The position numbers were made by a program, and so were the translations under genes. A DNA stretch of 64,000 bases from Lachnospiraceae bacterium C6A11 (lineage in GTDB: Bacteria; Bacillota; Clostridia; Lachnospirales; Lachnospiraceae): the NCBI GenBank assembly GCA_000702245.1, contig JNKY01000018.1:62001-126000 (forward strand), written 5' to 3'. The number at the start of each line of letters is the position of its first letter. Position 1 is the stretch's first letter. The notes under the pieces are model-generated. The model made no database searches, had not been told where the DNA came from, and worked only from the letters and a program-made list of their open reading frames with translations. Of this stretch, positions 25,391-34,167 are shown piece by piece.

Positions 25391-26443
25391 ATGGCTAAAA
25401 CACCACTTCGAATCAAGCAATATGATACCGTTCATTTTGACACGAATGTAAACCCTCTTGGTATACCGGAGACCGTCAGGGCAGCCCTGGCAAATAATAT
25501 CTCTTCGGTTTACAACTACCCGGAGGCTTACTATGGCAACCTCAGAACTGCCATAGCCGAATATACATCCTCAACAGAGGACAGAGTCATCCTTGGCAGT
25601 GGTTCGGTCGATCTGATCAAGCTTCTCACAGCACTCATTATGCCTAAGAAGGCTCTTGTCATCGTTCCGGGAAGCATGGGCTACGAGAAGGCTCTCAAGG
25701 CTTACGGCTGCAAGACAGAGTATTATTACCTTGATGAAGAAGCTGATTATACACTTGATATCGTTGATTTCCTTGGAAAGCTTGATTCGTCTTTCGACAT
25801 GCTGATCATCGGCAATCCGAACAACCCGACCTCGAAGAAGCTCGAACGTGATGACATCGAAGAGATCGCCAAGGCCTGTGATGACCTCGGAATCTTCCTT
25901 GTGGTCGATGAAATGTACATAGAGTTTATAGACAATGAGAAGGATTATACCGCTATCCCTCTGACCGACAAATACACCCGCCTCGCGGTTCTCCGCAGCG
26001 TTACAAAATTCTTTGCGGTTCCGGGACTCAGGATAGCTTATGCGATAATGAACAATCCGGATTATATGCAGCTTGCAAGGATGGCTTCAAGCGAGTCCGG
26101 CATCTCTGCTCTCTCGGCTATTGCCGGCGCGGTAATGCTCCGCGACGCAAGCTACATCGAAGAGTCTAAGAGTATGATGCATACCGAGCGTTCACTTGTT
26201 TACCTTGCGATGTCTACCTGCAAGACCATCCGTCTTGTTAAGCCGGACGCAAACTTCATGCTGATGAAGATCCTCAAAGACGATGTGACCGCTTCAGATG
26301 TATTTGATCACTGCAAGCAGCGCGGCGTCATCATCAGAAAGTGTGATGACATCACAGGGCTCAGCAACAAATACATCCGCTTCTGCTTCATGAATCCGAA
26401 GCAGAACGATCTGATGGTTAACACTATTCTGGAAATCATGTAA
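25391..26443 (+). CDS. Class I/II PLP aminotransferase, HisC-like
   Basis: 350 residues from ATG 25391, chosen for AGGAG seven bases upstream rather than a start 54 bases earlier. Fold-type I features: NVNPLGIP near the N-terminus, ILGSGSVDLI, NPNNPTSK (Asn and cofactor binding), VVDEMYIEF (Asp for PLP nitrogen) and the lysine in RSVTKFFAVPGLR. Closest to histidinol-phosphate aminotransferase or threonine-phosphate decarboxylase (CobD-like). No histidine or cobalamin genes are near, so the substrate is open. Ends in a shared terminator. Confidence 0.85.
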   Translation: MAKTPLRIKQYDTVHFDTNVNPLGIPETVRAALANNISSVYNYPEAYYGNLRTAIAEYTSSTEDRVILGSGSVDLIKLLTALIMPKKALVIVPGSMGYEKALKAYGCKTEYYYLDEEADYTLDIVDFLGKLDSSFDMLIIGNPNNPTSKKLERDDIEEIAKACDDLGIFLVVDEMYIEFIDNEKDYTAIPLTDKYTRLAVLRSVTKFFAVPGLRIAYAIMNNPDYMQLARMASSESGISALSAIAGAVMLRDASYIEESKSMMHTERSLVYLAMSTCKTIRLVKPDANFMLMKILKDDVTASDVFDHCKQRGVIIRKCDDITGLSNKYIRFCFMNPKQNDLMVNTILEIM

Positions 26444-26475
26444 GAAAAAAACACCCTCGCGGGTGTTTTTTTCTT
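26442..26475. terminator. Bidirectional terminator between converging genes
   Basis: ACACCC-TCGC-GGGTGT stem flanked by A on the left and T on the right, so it ends both the aminotransferase (plus) and the ABC permease (minus) transcripts. The minus-strand gene's stop overlaps the hairpin flank. Confidence 0.92.
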
Positions 26476-27547
26476 AGAATTCGGTGACGTCGATCTTGCA
26501 CATCTTCCTGCCCTTGAAGTAGATCATCGGGAGAATAACCATCAGGTTTGATACAACAACTCCGAGGATCGCAATTCCTGAGCAGTAAGGAAGGAACTGG
26601 CCCTTCGGGAGGTAAACGAGTTCATTTAACAGGTACTCAAGTCCAAGGTTCACGCCCAGTCCGATAGTAAGTGCGATCAGATCCATCAGGAGTATTTCTC
26701 CTGCAATCTTACGCTTGATCTTTCTCTTTGAGATTCCAAGAGCTCTGTATACGCCGAACTCATAATATCTCTTGATATACTGACCGGTCACTACTGAATT
26801 GAGTGTTACGGCGAGCATCACCGAAACTACTATAAGCGCCGCAAAGAATATTACCTTGGCCACTCCCATCTCCGATTCGATCTCATCTCTGATACGTGGA
26901 TCTATATCCATCTTTCTGCCGGCTCTTATATTTTCAACATAGTTGTAGAGCTCTTCGCCCGACATCTCATCGCTGAGGATATTGAGTCTGTAGAAATCCT
27001 CCGGCTCGACCTCGTAAATATAGAACATCATAAAGCTGTCGTCATCGATAAGCGCATCCAGTGTATAGGCCTTGTCGATAACATCTCCCAGCTTATATCC
27101 AACATTCTTCGCATAGGCCTCGCTCATTACAACGCTGTAGTCCTTAAGATTACTGTAGTCGCATTCTATTCCGTATATATCAAAGGCAGCCTTCAGGTCC
27201 TCAGCAGAATTGTAAACCTGCGTATATGCTCCCATCTTGAAACCAAGTGTCGAGACCCACTGTTTTCCGCCAAATCCATGACCGGTACGCCCCAGGACAG
27301 TGAGCTTTTCGTCCGCCATTACATCCTGCTTAAAGCTTTCGAAATCCCTGCCTTCCTCGTCTGTCGGAATACAGCTTACCATGACCATTTTATCGCTGTA
27401 ATCTTCTGCCTTTTCCCAGTACCACCAGAGGCTCTGGACATAATTTCCGCCGATGAAGATAAAGCTTGTAAGGAACATCATAAAGATTATGATGGCCGCT
27501 CTTCCTTTATTATTTTTTATATAATATCCCGCCGATAAAGGTTTCAT
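26474..27547 (-). CDS. FtsX-type ABC permease (second subunit)
   Basis: 357 residues. TM1 about 15-35, an extracellular domain (about 40-235), then three TM helices (about 238-262, 285-305, 328-348), the MacB/FtsX permease layout with the conserved short loop (EFGVYRALGISKRKIKRK). Pairs with the other permease of the same operon; the ATPase gene is between them. Probable exporter or envelope mechanotransmission system; substrate unknown. Confidence 0.85.
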   Translation of the reverse strand: MKPLSAGYYIKNNKGRAAIIIFMMFLTSFIFIGGNYVQSLWWYWEKAEDYSDKMVMVSCIPTDEEGRDFESFKQDVMADEKLTVLGRTGHGFGGKQWVSTLGFKMGAYTQVYNSAEDLKAAFDIYGIECDYSNLKDYSVVMSEAYAKNVGYKLGDVIDKAYTLDALIDDDSFMMFYIYEVEPEDFYRLNILSDEMSGEELYNYVENIRAGRKMDIDPRIRDEIESEMGVAKVIFFAALIVVSVMLAVTLNSVVTGQYIKRYYEFGVYRALGISKRKIKRKIAGEILLMDLIALTIGLGVNLGLEYLLNELVYLPKGQFLPYCSGIAILGVVVSNLMVILPMIYFKGRKMCKIDVTEF

Positions 27548-27580
27548 ATCCTTTTTCCTTTCTTAGACTTCCGGGGTCTT

Positions 27581-28249
27581 CTATAATTCGTGTGTGTTAC
27601 TGATCGTTCCATCCCACATCTCGATCAGCATATCTACATCCGTAAGGATACTTCTGTCGTGGGTAACAACAAGCACCAGTCTGTCCTCTGAGTATTTCTT
27701 GAGTATATTCATTACATTAAAGGCATTCTCATGATCGAGAGATGCTGTCGGCTCGTCGGCAAAAAGCACCTTCGGATCATTACTCATAGCTCTTGCTATC
27801 GCAACTCTCTGGCACTGGCCGCCCGAAAGCTTAGCCGGTTTCTTCCTGAACTCTCTCTCCTTAAGACCGAGGCTCGCAAGATTCTCCTTAGCCTTATCCA
27901 CAGCAGCCTTGTCCTTTGTATTTGATGCCACAAGAACATTGTCCAGAGCATTCATGTAAGGCACCAGATAATGCTTCTGAAATACAAAGCCGAATTCATT
28001 CCTGCGGAGCATTTCTCTCTCCTTATTTGATATCGAACTGATATCCTTGCCGTTATAGATGACCTCGCCCTCTGTAGGCTTTTTCAGAGATGAAAGGCAG
28101 TACATCAAAGTACTCTTGCCGCTGCCCGACGGTCCTATGATCCCGACAAGTCCCTTGTCCGGAAGCTTAAGATCAAAGCCGTTCAGAGCATAAAGCTTTT
28201 CATCTGTATTCATATCGTAGATCATGCTTATATTTTTAACTTCAAACAT
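27581..28249 (-). CDS. ABC transporter ATP-binding protein (LolD/MacB type)
   Basis: 222 residues. Walker A GPSGSGKST, Q-loop FVFQKHYLVPYM, signature [15 protein letters not shown], Walker B VLFADEPTASLD, H-loop VTHDRS. Subfamily typical of FtsX-like permease partners. Start has AGGA. It lies between the two permease genes (3 bp behind one), so one ATPase dimer likely serves a heterodimeric permease. Confidence 0.93.
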   Translation of the reverse strand: MFEVKNISMIYDMNTDEKLYALNGFDLKLPDKGLVGIIGPSGSGKSTLMYCLSSLKKPTEGEVIYNGKDISSISNKEREMLRRNEFGFVFQKHYLVPYMNALDNVLVASNTKDKAAVDKAKENLASLGLKEREFRKKPAKLSGGQCQRVAIARAMSNDPKVLFADEPTASLDHENAFNVMNILKKYSEDRLVLVVTHDRSILTDVDMLIEMWDGTISNTHEL

Positions 28250-28252
28250 CTC

Positions 28253-29413
28253 TTAATCCTCCATCATATCTATCGTCCTGATCTTGTATATTGAAACAAG
28301 GATCGGGATCTGCAGCATTCCTATGATTATCGCGAATGCACTTAGTATCCTTATCAGATGATCCGTCATGATCCATTTTGAAATAAGTCCCATAGGTTCT
28401 ATGATCAGCACCTCAAATGCACTCATGACTCCGACTGTCAGGACCGCCCCGATCAGTATTCCCGCCAGGAACATGATGATCATCTCTCTCATTATCATTC
28501 CATATATCTCTTTTCTCGAATAGCCGAGTGAAGCGTAGAGGCAATACTCATTGACACGATTTCTCATGAAGGAAACGTAAGCAACCAGTATCGAGATCAT
28601 GAGAAATATCATTACAGCGATCACTATGATATTTATTATTGATTCAATATCGCCTTTGACATTTTCTTTATACAGCCTGTGATAATCATCGATATCCTCT
28701 ATATCATCCTCAGAAGTTATTGTTATTCCTAATTCCTCGGCCAGCTTGCTGAATCTCGCTGTATCTTTATTGCAGAGGATGGTTATGTACCAGCCGCAGT
28801 TATAATTACCATTCGGTGTTCCGATGCAGAACATGGTGTCTGAAGAAAGCATTCCGACTACTTTAAATACCTGACCATAGGCATTTTCCATAAACCAGTC
28901 ACCGACCTGAATGCCTTCGTTCTTCATGATGGTCTCATCTATAAGCACCTCGCCATTACCCTCCGGTAATCTTCCGGAAACAAGCTTGGCATCCATATGA
29001 TCAAGTATCGGCTGTATCCTGTCGATCTCAACAAGAGGAAATTCATAGCCTATTCCACCTATGACACCGTTGTAGTTAGCATTGAGCACCTGAGTGAAGA
29101 AAGCGTCCTCTATTCCCTCGTGAGCCTTGAGGTCCTCCATCAGCTTATCCCTTGCCGCTTTATATGCTCTTGCCATTTCCACACCATCTTCGTATTTATC
29201 CTCTGTTATCCCGAAGGATTCGTAAGACAGAGATACGTAAGATATCTTCTTCGGCATCTCAAGGCATACCGGCTTGAAGCTTTCAACGGATGTATACAAC
29301 GTAAATGCAATGATATACATCGCCATAAAGGTCAGCGCCAGCGCGATTATCAGTACAAAGCATGCCTTCTTGTTGTTCTTTATGTATTTTCCGGCAGACA
29401 GACGACTTTTCAT
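28253..29413 (-). CDS. FtsX-type ABC permease (first subunit)
   Basis: 386 residues with the same layout as the downstream permease: TM1 about 15-38, large extracellular domain (about 45-255), TM helices at about 260-285, 310-340 and 355-378; loop NEYCLYASLGYSRKEIYGM before the third. AGGAGG upstream of the ATG. The domain between TM1 and TM2 has no recognisable MacB core residues that I can name. Confidence 0.85.
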   Translation of the reverse strand: MKSRLSAGKYIKNNKKACFVLIIALALTFMAMYIIAFTLYTSVESFKPVCLEMPKKISYVSLSYESFGITEDKYEDGVEMARAYKAARDKLMEDLKAHEGIEDAFFTQVLNANYNGVIGGIGYEFPLVEIDRIQPILDHMDAKLVSGRLPEGNGEVLIDETIMKNEGIQVGDWFMENAYGQVFKVVGMLSSDTMFCIGTPNGNYNCGWYITILCNKDTARFSKLAEELGITITSEDDIEDIDDYHRLYKENVKGDIESIINIIVIAVMIFLMISILVAYVSFMRNRVNEYCLYASLGYSRKEIYGMIMREMIIMFLAGILIGAVLTVGVMSAFEVLIIEPMGLISKWIMTDHLIRILSAFAIIIGMLQIPILVSIYKIRTIDMMED

Positions 29414-29433
29414 TTAACTGCTTCCTCCTACCC

Positions 29434-29838
29434 TTATTTCTTTTTAACCTTGAAATCTAAATCACCGTTCTTGCAATTACCATCGGTTTCAACGATTATA
29501 TATACCTTACCCTTCGGAAGATTCTCCAGTGATGAGCTTACCGACTCACCCGCACTCAGCTTGAAGAGCTCCTCCTTGGTGCCCTCACTGTCATAATAAA
29601 CAGTCAGGCTTCCCTTCTCAATCTTCGCGCTGTAGTTTATCGCTCCACCTTTCTTGGTTTTCAGCGTAAATACCATTGTTCCGTCAAACTCACCGAAGCT
29701 CATGAAAGCCGATCCGGAAGTGTTTGAATGAGCAAAACAGATTGCAAAATATTTTGATTTATATTTGCTGCAGCCTGCTGCGACAGTCGCCACAAGCATC
29801 ATAACAGCCATGATCACTACTATTTTTGTTCTTTTCAT
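29434..29838 (-). CDS. Small lipoprotein of the ABC operon
   Basis: 134 residues with a type II signal (MKRTKIVVIMAVMML) and lipobox VAAGC, so Cys23 or so is the lipidated residue. The mature part is beta-rich and hydrophilic. First gene of the ABC operon, 20 bp before the first permease; it may be a periplasmic-side partner or substrate-binding accessory. No family recognised. Confidence 0.7.
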   Translation of the reverse strand: MKRTKIVVIMAVMMLVATVAAGCSKYKSKYFAICFAHSNTSGSAFMSFGEFDGTMVFTLKTKKGGAINYSAKIEKGSLTVYYDSEGTKEELFKLSAGESVSSSLENLPKGKVYIIVETDGNCKNGDLDFKVKKK

Positions 29839-30007
29839 ATCCTTGCCCTTTCTCTCTGATGCATCTGATATCTCCGATGCGATCCTTCTCTCCGGTGATT
29901 CTTATCATTCTTTTCGGCCGCGGTATCAATCATTTCAGCCCTCTGCGATAATGGTCTCCTCCCCAGCTTCAATGAGATAATAACACCCCGCTGCGGTAAC
30001 ATAAAAG

Positions 30008-30053
30008 TGACCGCGGTCATATTTTCCACGAAATGGTCATATGACTGCGGTCA
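30008..30053. promoter_or_regulatory. Paired palindromes upstream of the ABC operon
   Basis: TGACCGCGGTCA (30008-30019, perfect) and TGACTGCGGTCA (30042-30053) are 34 bp apart, with GTCATATGAC (30036-30045, perfect) overlapping the second. Likely binding sites of a dimeric regulator, e.g. the LuxR-type response regulator encoded upstream. The rest of the 278-bp gap shows nothing else firm. Confidence 0.55.
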
Positions 30054-30116
30054 TGTTATCGTCTTTATTCAATTTAGCGGCCGCGCCGGAAATATCCGTA
30101 CGACCATCTACTGTAT

Positions 30117-31589
30117 TCAGATCAGCTTCTCGATCTCTTCTTTGATCGTTGGATCGTAAATATCATCCTTGTCCTGCTCGTCCTTCGACAGCTCGTCGAA
30201 CGGTACCAGGAGCGGATGCACGCCTTTCTCTTTGTCCTTCTTCTCGCCGAATATCCAGCGATTGATGATGTGATACCTGCACCATCTGTTATGCTCTATT
30301 ATAGTAACCTCCCGGATGTCAGCCTTGCCTTCATCAAGCAGCTTCTTCTCTATCCAGTAATGGTCTGCACGCGCAAGGTTCGAACCCTTGATGAAACCGT
30401 CGAGCTTCGCCCACTCGCTCTTCATCTCCTTCTCATAATCCGGTCCCGCATTTCGTCCGCTGCACCTGAGAATATAGTCATAATTAAACAGCATACCCTG
30501 ACGTGACAAGAGATCCTGCCTCAGATACTCCTCAGTAAGAATATCCTTTATGTGCCCGAAGCTTACCGCCTTCTTCTTATAGATATCATCCAGTTCAACA
30601 TCTCTGTTGCTGAAATAATGGATCTCGGCTTCAACCCTGTCATGGAAAAGCTCCTGTAGCAATTCTCTGTCGTCCAGCATGGAAATGATGATCCTCGACA
30701 TACCCTTCAGCGTCTCGATATCATCCAGCGGATCATTATCATAACAGATAATATTATCGCAGCCTTCTATTTCCCTGACCTTCTTATTGATATCCGCCAG
30801 CAGCTTCTTCTGGTGAGTGGATGCCCCCCAGATATGATACTCGATCTGCTGTGTTGACATATAAACATTGTTAATATAACCGTATCTGAAAAGTGCCTCG
30901 CCGGCCTTTCCGAAATCGGTTATCGCAATCTTCACAACCTGCCCGCTGCCATCTGTCATTACATCATAGAGGTCATTGTCTTTCCAGTATTTTCTCGCAA
31001 TCAGCTCGTAAATATTAAAATAATGCAGATACTGGTTATCCAGCTCCTTCACCAGGAAAGGATCCGTATTGTTGAGCATGATGTAGGTATGTTTTTTCTC
31101 CAGGTATTTGCGGCAACGATTGTAGATCTCCAGATTCTTCATATCATCCTCGAACATGATGATATGATTCTTTGCACGCTCCAGCTTGTCCGGATGTCTG
31201 TCCGACTCACCGAGATAGCTGTGCTTCCAGTAATCGGAAATAGTCCTGCCCCAATCTTCGTTGTCGGTATAGACCGCCGTTGAATCCGCAAATCTGTTTG
31301 ACATCAGGTGTTTCAACGAATTCTGCATTGCCTCAAATACAGCAAACATAACGTCGGCAACAACAAGGAACGACGTATACTTTGCCGTAAGGACATAGAT
31401 GTTACTGATATCGCTGTCCGGGTTCATGAAATACAGCGCGATCGTCGCATAGACTGCCTCCCAGAAACCCATGACGCCATGCTCTATGTCGCCGACGAAA
31501 TGATAGCCCGCAACACCAAAGAGGAGCGGAACCCACGCCAGCCTGATTATCCATTTTCTTATTTTATTTAGTACACCGCCACTATTCAT
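30117..31589 (-). CDS. Two-TM, TrkA/Rossmann and RyR-domain protein
   Basis: 490 residues. Two hydrophobic segments at about 13-30 and 40-82, with a possible pore-like loop between (EAVYATIALYFMNPDSD). A Rossmann/TrkA_N-like segment follows (VKIAITDFGKAGEALFRYGY near 215-235). The C-terminus, from about residue 432, matches the ryanodine-receptor repeat (EHNRWC, IFGEKKDKEK, HPLLVPFDEL). Bacterial RyR domains fused to ion-channel-like and TrkA parts have been proposed as nucleotide-sensing or conflict-system components; the ligand is not known. Start has GGGG. No operon partner is tightly linked. Confidence 0.75.
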   Translation of the reverse strand: MNSGGVLNKIRKWIIRLAWVPLLFGVAGYHFVGDIEHGVMGFWEAVYATIALYFMNPDSDISNIYVLTAKYTSFLVVADVMFAVFEAMQNSLKHLMSNRFADSTAVYTDNEDWGRTISDYWKHSYLGESDRHPDKLERAKNHIIMFEDDMKNLEIYNRCRKYLEKKHTYIMLNNTDPFLVKELDNQYLHYFNIYELIARKYWKDNDLYDVMTDGSGQVVKIAITDFGKAGEALFRYGYINNVYMSTQQIEYHIWGASTHQKKLLADINKKVREIEGCDNIICYDNDPLDDIETLKGMSRIIISMLDDRELLQELFHDRVEAEIHYFSNRDVELDDIYKKKAVSFGHIKDILTEEYLRQDLLSRQGMLFNYDYILRCSGRNAGPDYEKEMKSEWAKLDGFIKGSNLARADHYWIEKKLLDEGKADIREVTIIEHNRWCRYHIINRWIFGEKKDKEKGVHPLLVPFDELSKDEQDKDDIYDPTIKEEIEKLI

Positions 31590-31703
31590 ACTTATTTCCC
31601 CAATAAATCCCTCTCACTGCATAACAACTCTTTTTTATAATTATCGCCGACTGCATCCTATATTCCACCACGTCTTCACTGCATACATGCACATAAATTT
31701 ACA

Positions 31704-31836
31704 TTATTTCATCATAGCAGCCGGTTTTAACCCTGTTATGAATATCTGTTATTTCAAGACAAATACCGGTTTTACTCTGTCATAGATGTATGTTATTTCA
31801 ACGCAACCGCCAGTTTAACTCTGTCATGGATTCCGG
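31704..31836 (-). repeat. Three tandem copies of the response-regulator gene end
   Basis: Units of 44-45 bp (31793-31836 inside the gene, 31749-31792, 31704-31748), each with TTATTTCA and a CCGGTTTTA-like stretch. Downstream copies keep the codon-stop context but are not in one frame. Confidence 0.75.
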
Positions 31837-32554
31837 TCTTATCGTAAATACTTGAAATATAATTCTTTACGGTACCTTCCGAGATGTAAAGCTTATCGGC
31901 GATCTGCTTATTTGATAGGCCGTCGGCAATAAGAACTGCTATCTCCTTCTCGCGCTCTGTCAGTTCTCCGTATGTATGATCAAGACGCGCCAGCTTATCT
32001 GATCCATCTGAGGAGATGTTTGCGTCTCCGCTTGATGCAATACGTGATGTATTTCCTGATGCATCGACCGTCCCGCTATTTGTCGCTCCACTACTGCTTC
32101 CTGACACATCGCCGGAACCACCGCCCTGCTTCTGCATATTTGCAGTCACAAGGCTCGACAGTCTCTGCATGACCTTCTGGTCGAGCACTGTATTTCCGCC
32201 CATTATCTGGCTGACCGCGCCGAGGATCGCGTCCTTACCGCTATCCTTTAAGAGGTAGCCGTCCGCACCGTTGCTTATTGCATCGGTTATATTTTTGTCA
32301 TCATAAAATGTTGTGAGTACAAGAATCCGGATATTCGGATAGAGCTTCTTCATATGTCCGATCAGCTCGATGCCGCCCATACCCTTCATATTTAGGTCGA
32401 CAAGCGCCATATCACAGCTTGTGTCCTTAAGGATCGCAAGTGCCTCGTTACCGTCGTGCGCCTTACCGACTATCTCCATATTGTTCAGCGAGAGGATGAT
32501 CTCCAGACTGTCCAGAAGCATCGTTTCATCATCCACAAGGAGAACCTTATTCAT
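31793..32554 (-). CDS. LuxR-family response regulator
   Basis: 253 residues. Receiver domain 1-120 with the phosphoacceptor Asp in MALVDLNMKG and the Lys in LLKDSGKD; C-terminal LuxR HTH (about 195-253, LTEREKEIAVLIADG, SNKQIADKLYISEGTVK). Between them (about 145-195) is a Gly/Ser/Thr/Ala-rich insertion much longer than in usual NarL-type regulators. Pairs with the histidine kinase just upstream; may control the ABC exporter operon or the RyR gene. Confidence 0.93.
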   Translation of the reverse strand: MNKVLLVDDETMLLDSLEIILSLNNMEIVGKAHDGNEALAILKDTSCDMALVDLNMKGMGGIELIGHMKKLYPNIRILVLTTFYDDKNITDAISNGADGYLLKDSGKDAILGAVSQIMGGNTVLDQKVMQRLSSLVTANMQKQGGGSGDVSGSSSGATNSGTVDASGNTSRIASSGDANISSDGSDKLARLDHTYGELTEREKEIAVLIADGLSNKQIADKLYISEGTVKNYISSIYDKTGIHDRVKLAVALK

Positions 32555-32668
32555 ATTTCGTACCCGCCCTTTCTATTTTCAAAATAATCCCACAAGACCC
32601 GTCTTCGTTTATAAAACCGATCTACGTGATTATCAGATCATGTAATATCATTTACCTTCTGTGTCGTT

Positions 32669-33913
32669 TTATAATAATATCGGCAGCTCGACCGTTGCTC
32701 TGAAACCATCCTCTTCATTCACGAAGGATGTTTTGCCACCACAGCGCTCCGCATATGAGATGATCTTCTTCACACCGAAGCCCTTATCTATCCTCGCCTT
32801 GCTGTTATCATCTGTAAAATCGCTCTTGCCATCGTCCTTCACCTCAAGCCTGATATGCGCTGAATCTCCGGTGAGTATCACAATGAACTTCGTAGCATTT
32901 CCGTGCTTCACACCATTGGTGAGAAGCTCCTCAAGAACTCCCGTAAGAAACTCCACATGCTGCTTTTCTATCTGCAGCTCTTTATTCTTGCCTCCGGTTT
33001 CAGCATCCTCCGGCAGATCATATATAACATCAACCCTTCTCTCAGTGTCCATAATGAAATCGTCGACGATGCCCTCAACAGCCGCCTTAAGATCCGATAT
33101 CGGCATAGCTCCCTCCGCATCATCAAGAGTTCGGACCGCCCTTCTTATCGACTCAAGGCTTCCGCGTATTCTTTCATTCGCATCGTTCATACGCTTCCTC
33201 GCCTCGTCCGGCTTCACATCGTACAGCATATCAGCCGCATCAAGCGTCATGATCGCCGCCGTGATCGAGTGACCCACGCTGTTATGTATATTTCTGCTGA
33301 TATTTTCGCGTTCCAGCAGTCTCGCATTCTTGTCTGCAAGATAATTCTGCTTTACCAGCTCGCGGTTCAGTCTCTTCTCGTGCATCTCGCTGACATTTGA
33401 ATTCAGCACGCGCGCCCTGTCCGCTTCCTTCTTTATTTCCAGGTTTCTCACCAACAGTTTAGCCAATGAAAGTATCATGACGATTGCCATCAGCGCCAGG
33501 CTTTCTACAACCAGCATTGCGATATCCCTGCTGTCAAGGCTGCTGTTCGTCCGCACAGCACTCGAAACAACAAACAATACTGTTGCAATCAGTCCATTGA
33601 CCGCCCATTTCCATTCGTCAAATACAGCAAATACAGCAAAGCCCGGGAAGCCTCCCGATACTACCGCAAAAGCGCACGCTGCCACAAACTTGACAGCTGT
33701 GATCACGCTAAAACTATTTCTATGCAGCTTCACTTCGCCGCCTGTCTCTATGTTCTCTTCTCCTTCGAACTGATCATCCTCCAGTATTGCGTACGTTACG
33801 ATCACCATCATGAGTCCGGAAAGCATAATAAGCACAGAAAGTGCTCCGGTAAAAAATATGGATCCCACCGAAGCCGCGATGATTATAAATATATTTATTA
33901 TCGCATATTTCAT
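32669..33913 (-). CDS. DesK-type sensor histidine kinase
   Basis: 414 residues. About five TM helices in the first 150 residues, then HisKA_3 dimerisation (ERENISRNIHNSVGHS, the acceptor His in IHNSVGH) and an ATPase domain (LEELLTNGVKHGNATKF; DDGKSD; GFGVKKI). No extracellular sensor domain, so it may sense membrane state. Its ATG overlaps the stop of a 29-residue frame by ATGA, indicating coupled translation. Cognate to the response regulator gene after it. Confidence 0.92.
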   Translation of the reverse strand: MKYAIINIFIIIAASVGSIFFTGALSVLIMLSGLMMVIVTYAILEDDQFEGEENIETGGEVKLHRNSFSVITAVKFVAACAFAVVSGGFPGFAVFAVFDEWKWAVNGLIATVLFVVSSAVRTNSSLDSRDIAMLVVESLALMAIVMILSLAKLLVRNLEIKKEADRARVLNSNVSEMHEKRLNRELVKQNYLADKNARLLERENISRNIHNSVGHSITAAIMTLDAADMLYDVKPDEARKRMNDANERIRGSLESIRRAVRTLDDAEGAMPISDLKAAVEGIVDDFIMDTERRVDVIYDLPEDAETGGKNKELQIEKQHVEFLTGVLEELLTNGVKHGNATKFIVILTGDSAHIRLEVKDDGKSDFTDDNSKARIDKGFGVKKIISYAERCGGKTSFVNEEDGFRATVELPILL

Positions 33914-33999
33914 CTTTTTATCCCTTGCCTTATGATCGCATAAAGTAAAAATGTTACCGGGAAAAATATAAACAAAAACACTACCGAACTGAATGTCAA
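33910..33999 (-). CDS. 29-residue TM peptide resembling the AlgI/MBOAT N-terminus
   Basis: TTG at 33999 after a strong GAGGAGG (spacing 8), ending with an ATGA overlap on the histidine-kinase start. The product (LTFSSVVFLFIFFPVTFLLY plus a basic tail) is a TM helix that matches the start of AlgI/DltB-type MBOAT acyltransferases (typical MxFxSxxFLFxFLPxxLLxY). It is far too short for an enzyme: either a relic of a lost MBOAT gene or a small membrane peptide translated ahead of the kinase. Confidence 0.55.
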   Translation of the reverse strand: MTFSSVVFLFIFFPVTFLLYAIIRQGIKR

Positions 34000-34046
34000 C
34001 TCTATATCCTCCTCATTTTACGAGGTCATCCCGTTATTCACATATT

Positions 34047-34154
34047 ACTGTTCTGCCCATCAACGCTGTCATGATTTCGTTCACTGTTCTGCCCGTCTAC
34101 GCCGTCATGATTTCGTTCACTGTTCTGCCCGTCTACGCTGTCATGTGTCCGTTT
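34047..34154. repeat. Three 36-bp tandem repeats after mnmA
   Basis: Units at 34047-34082, 34083-34118 and 34119-34154, starting ACTGTTCTGCCC. The first two differ at three positions, the third more at its end. On the minus strand they run open as HDSVDGQNSERN units, one frame off from mnmA; they resemble the last codons of mnmA (NDCVVGGG). Confidence 0.8.
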
Positions 34155-34167
34155 TTCCTCGGACTGT

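Noticed and set aside
29835-29933. 32-residue basic open frame whose stop overlaps the lipoprotein start
   Set aside because: Highly charged low-complexity product, weak ribosome site and no recognisable family; overlap alone is not enough. Conservation would be needed.
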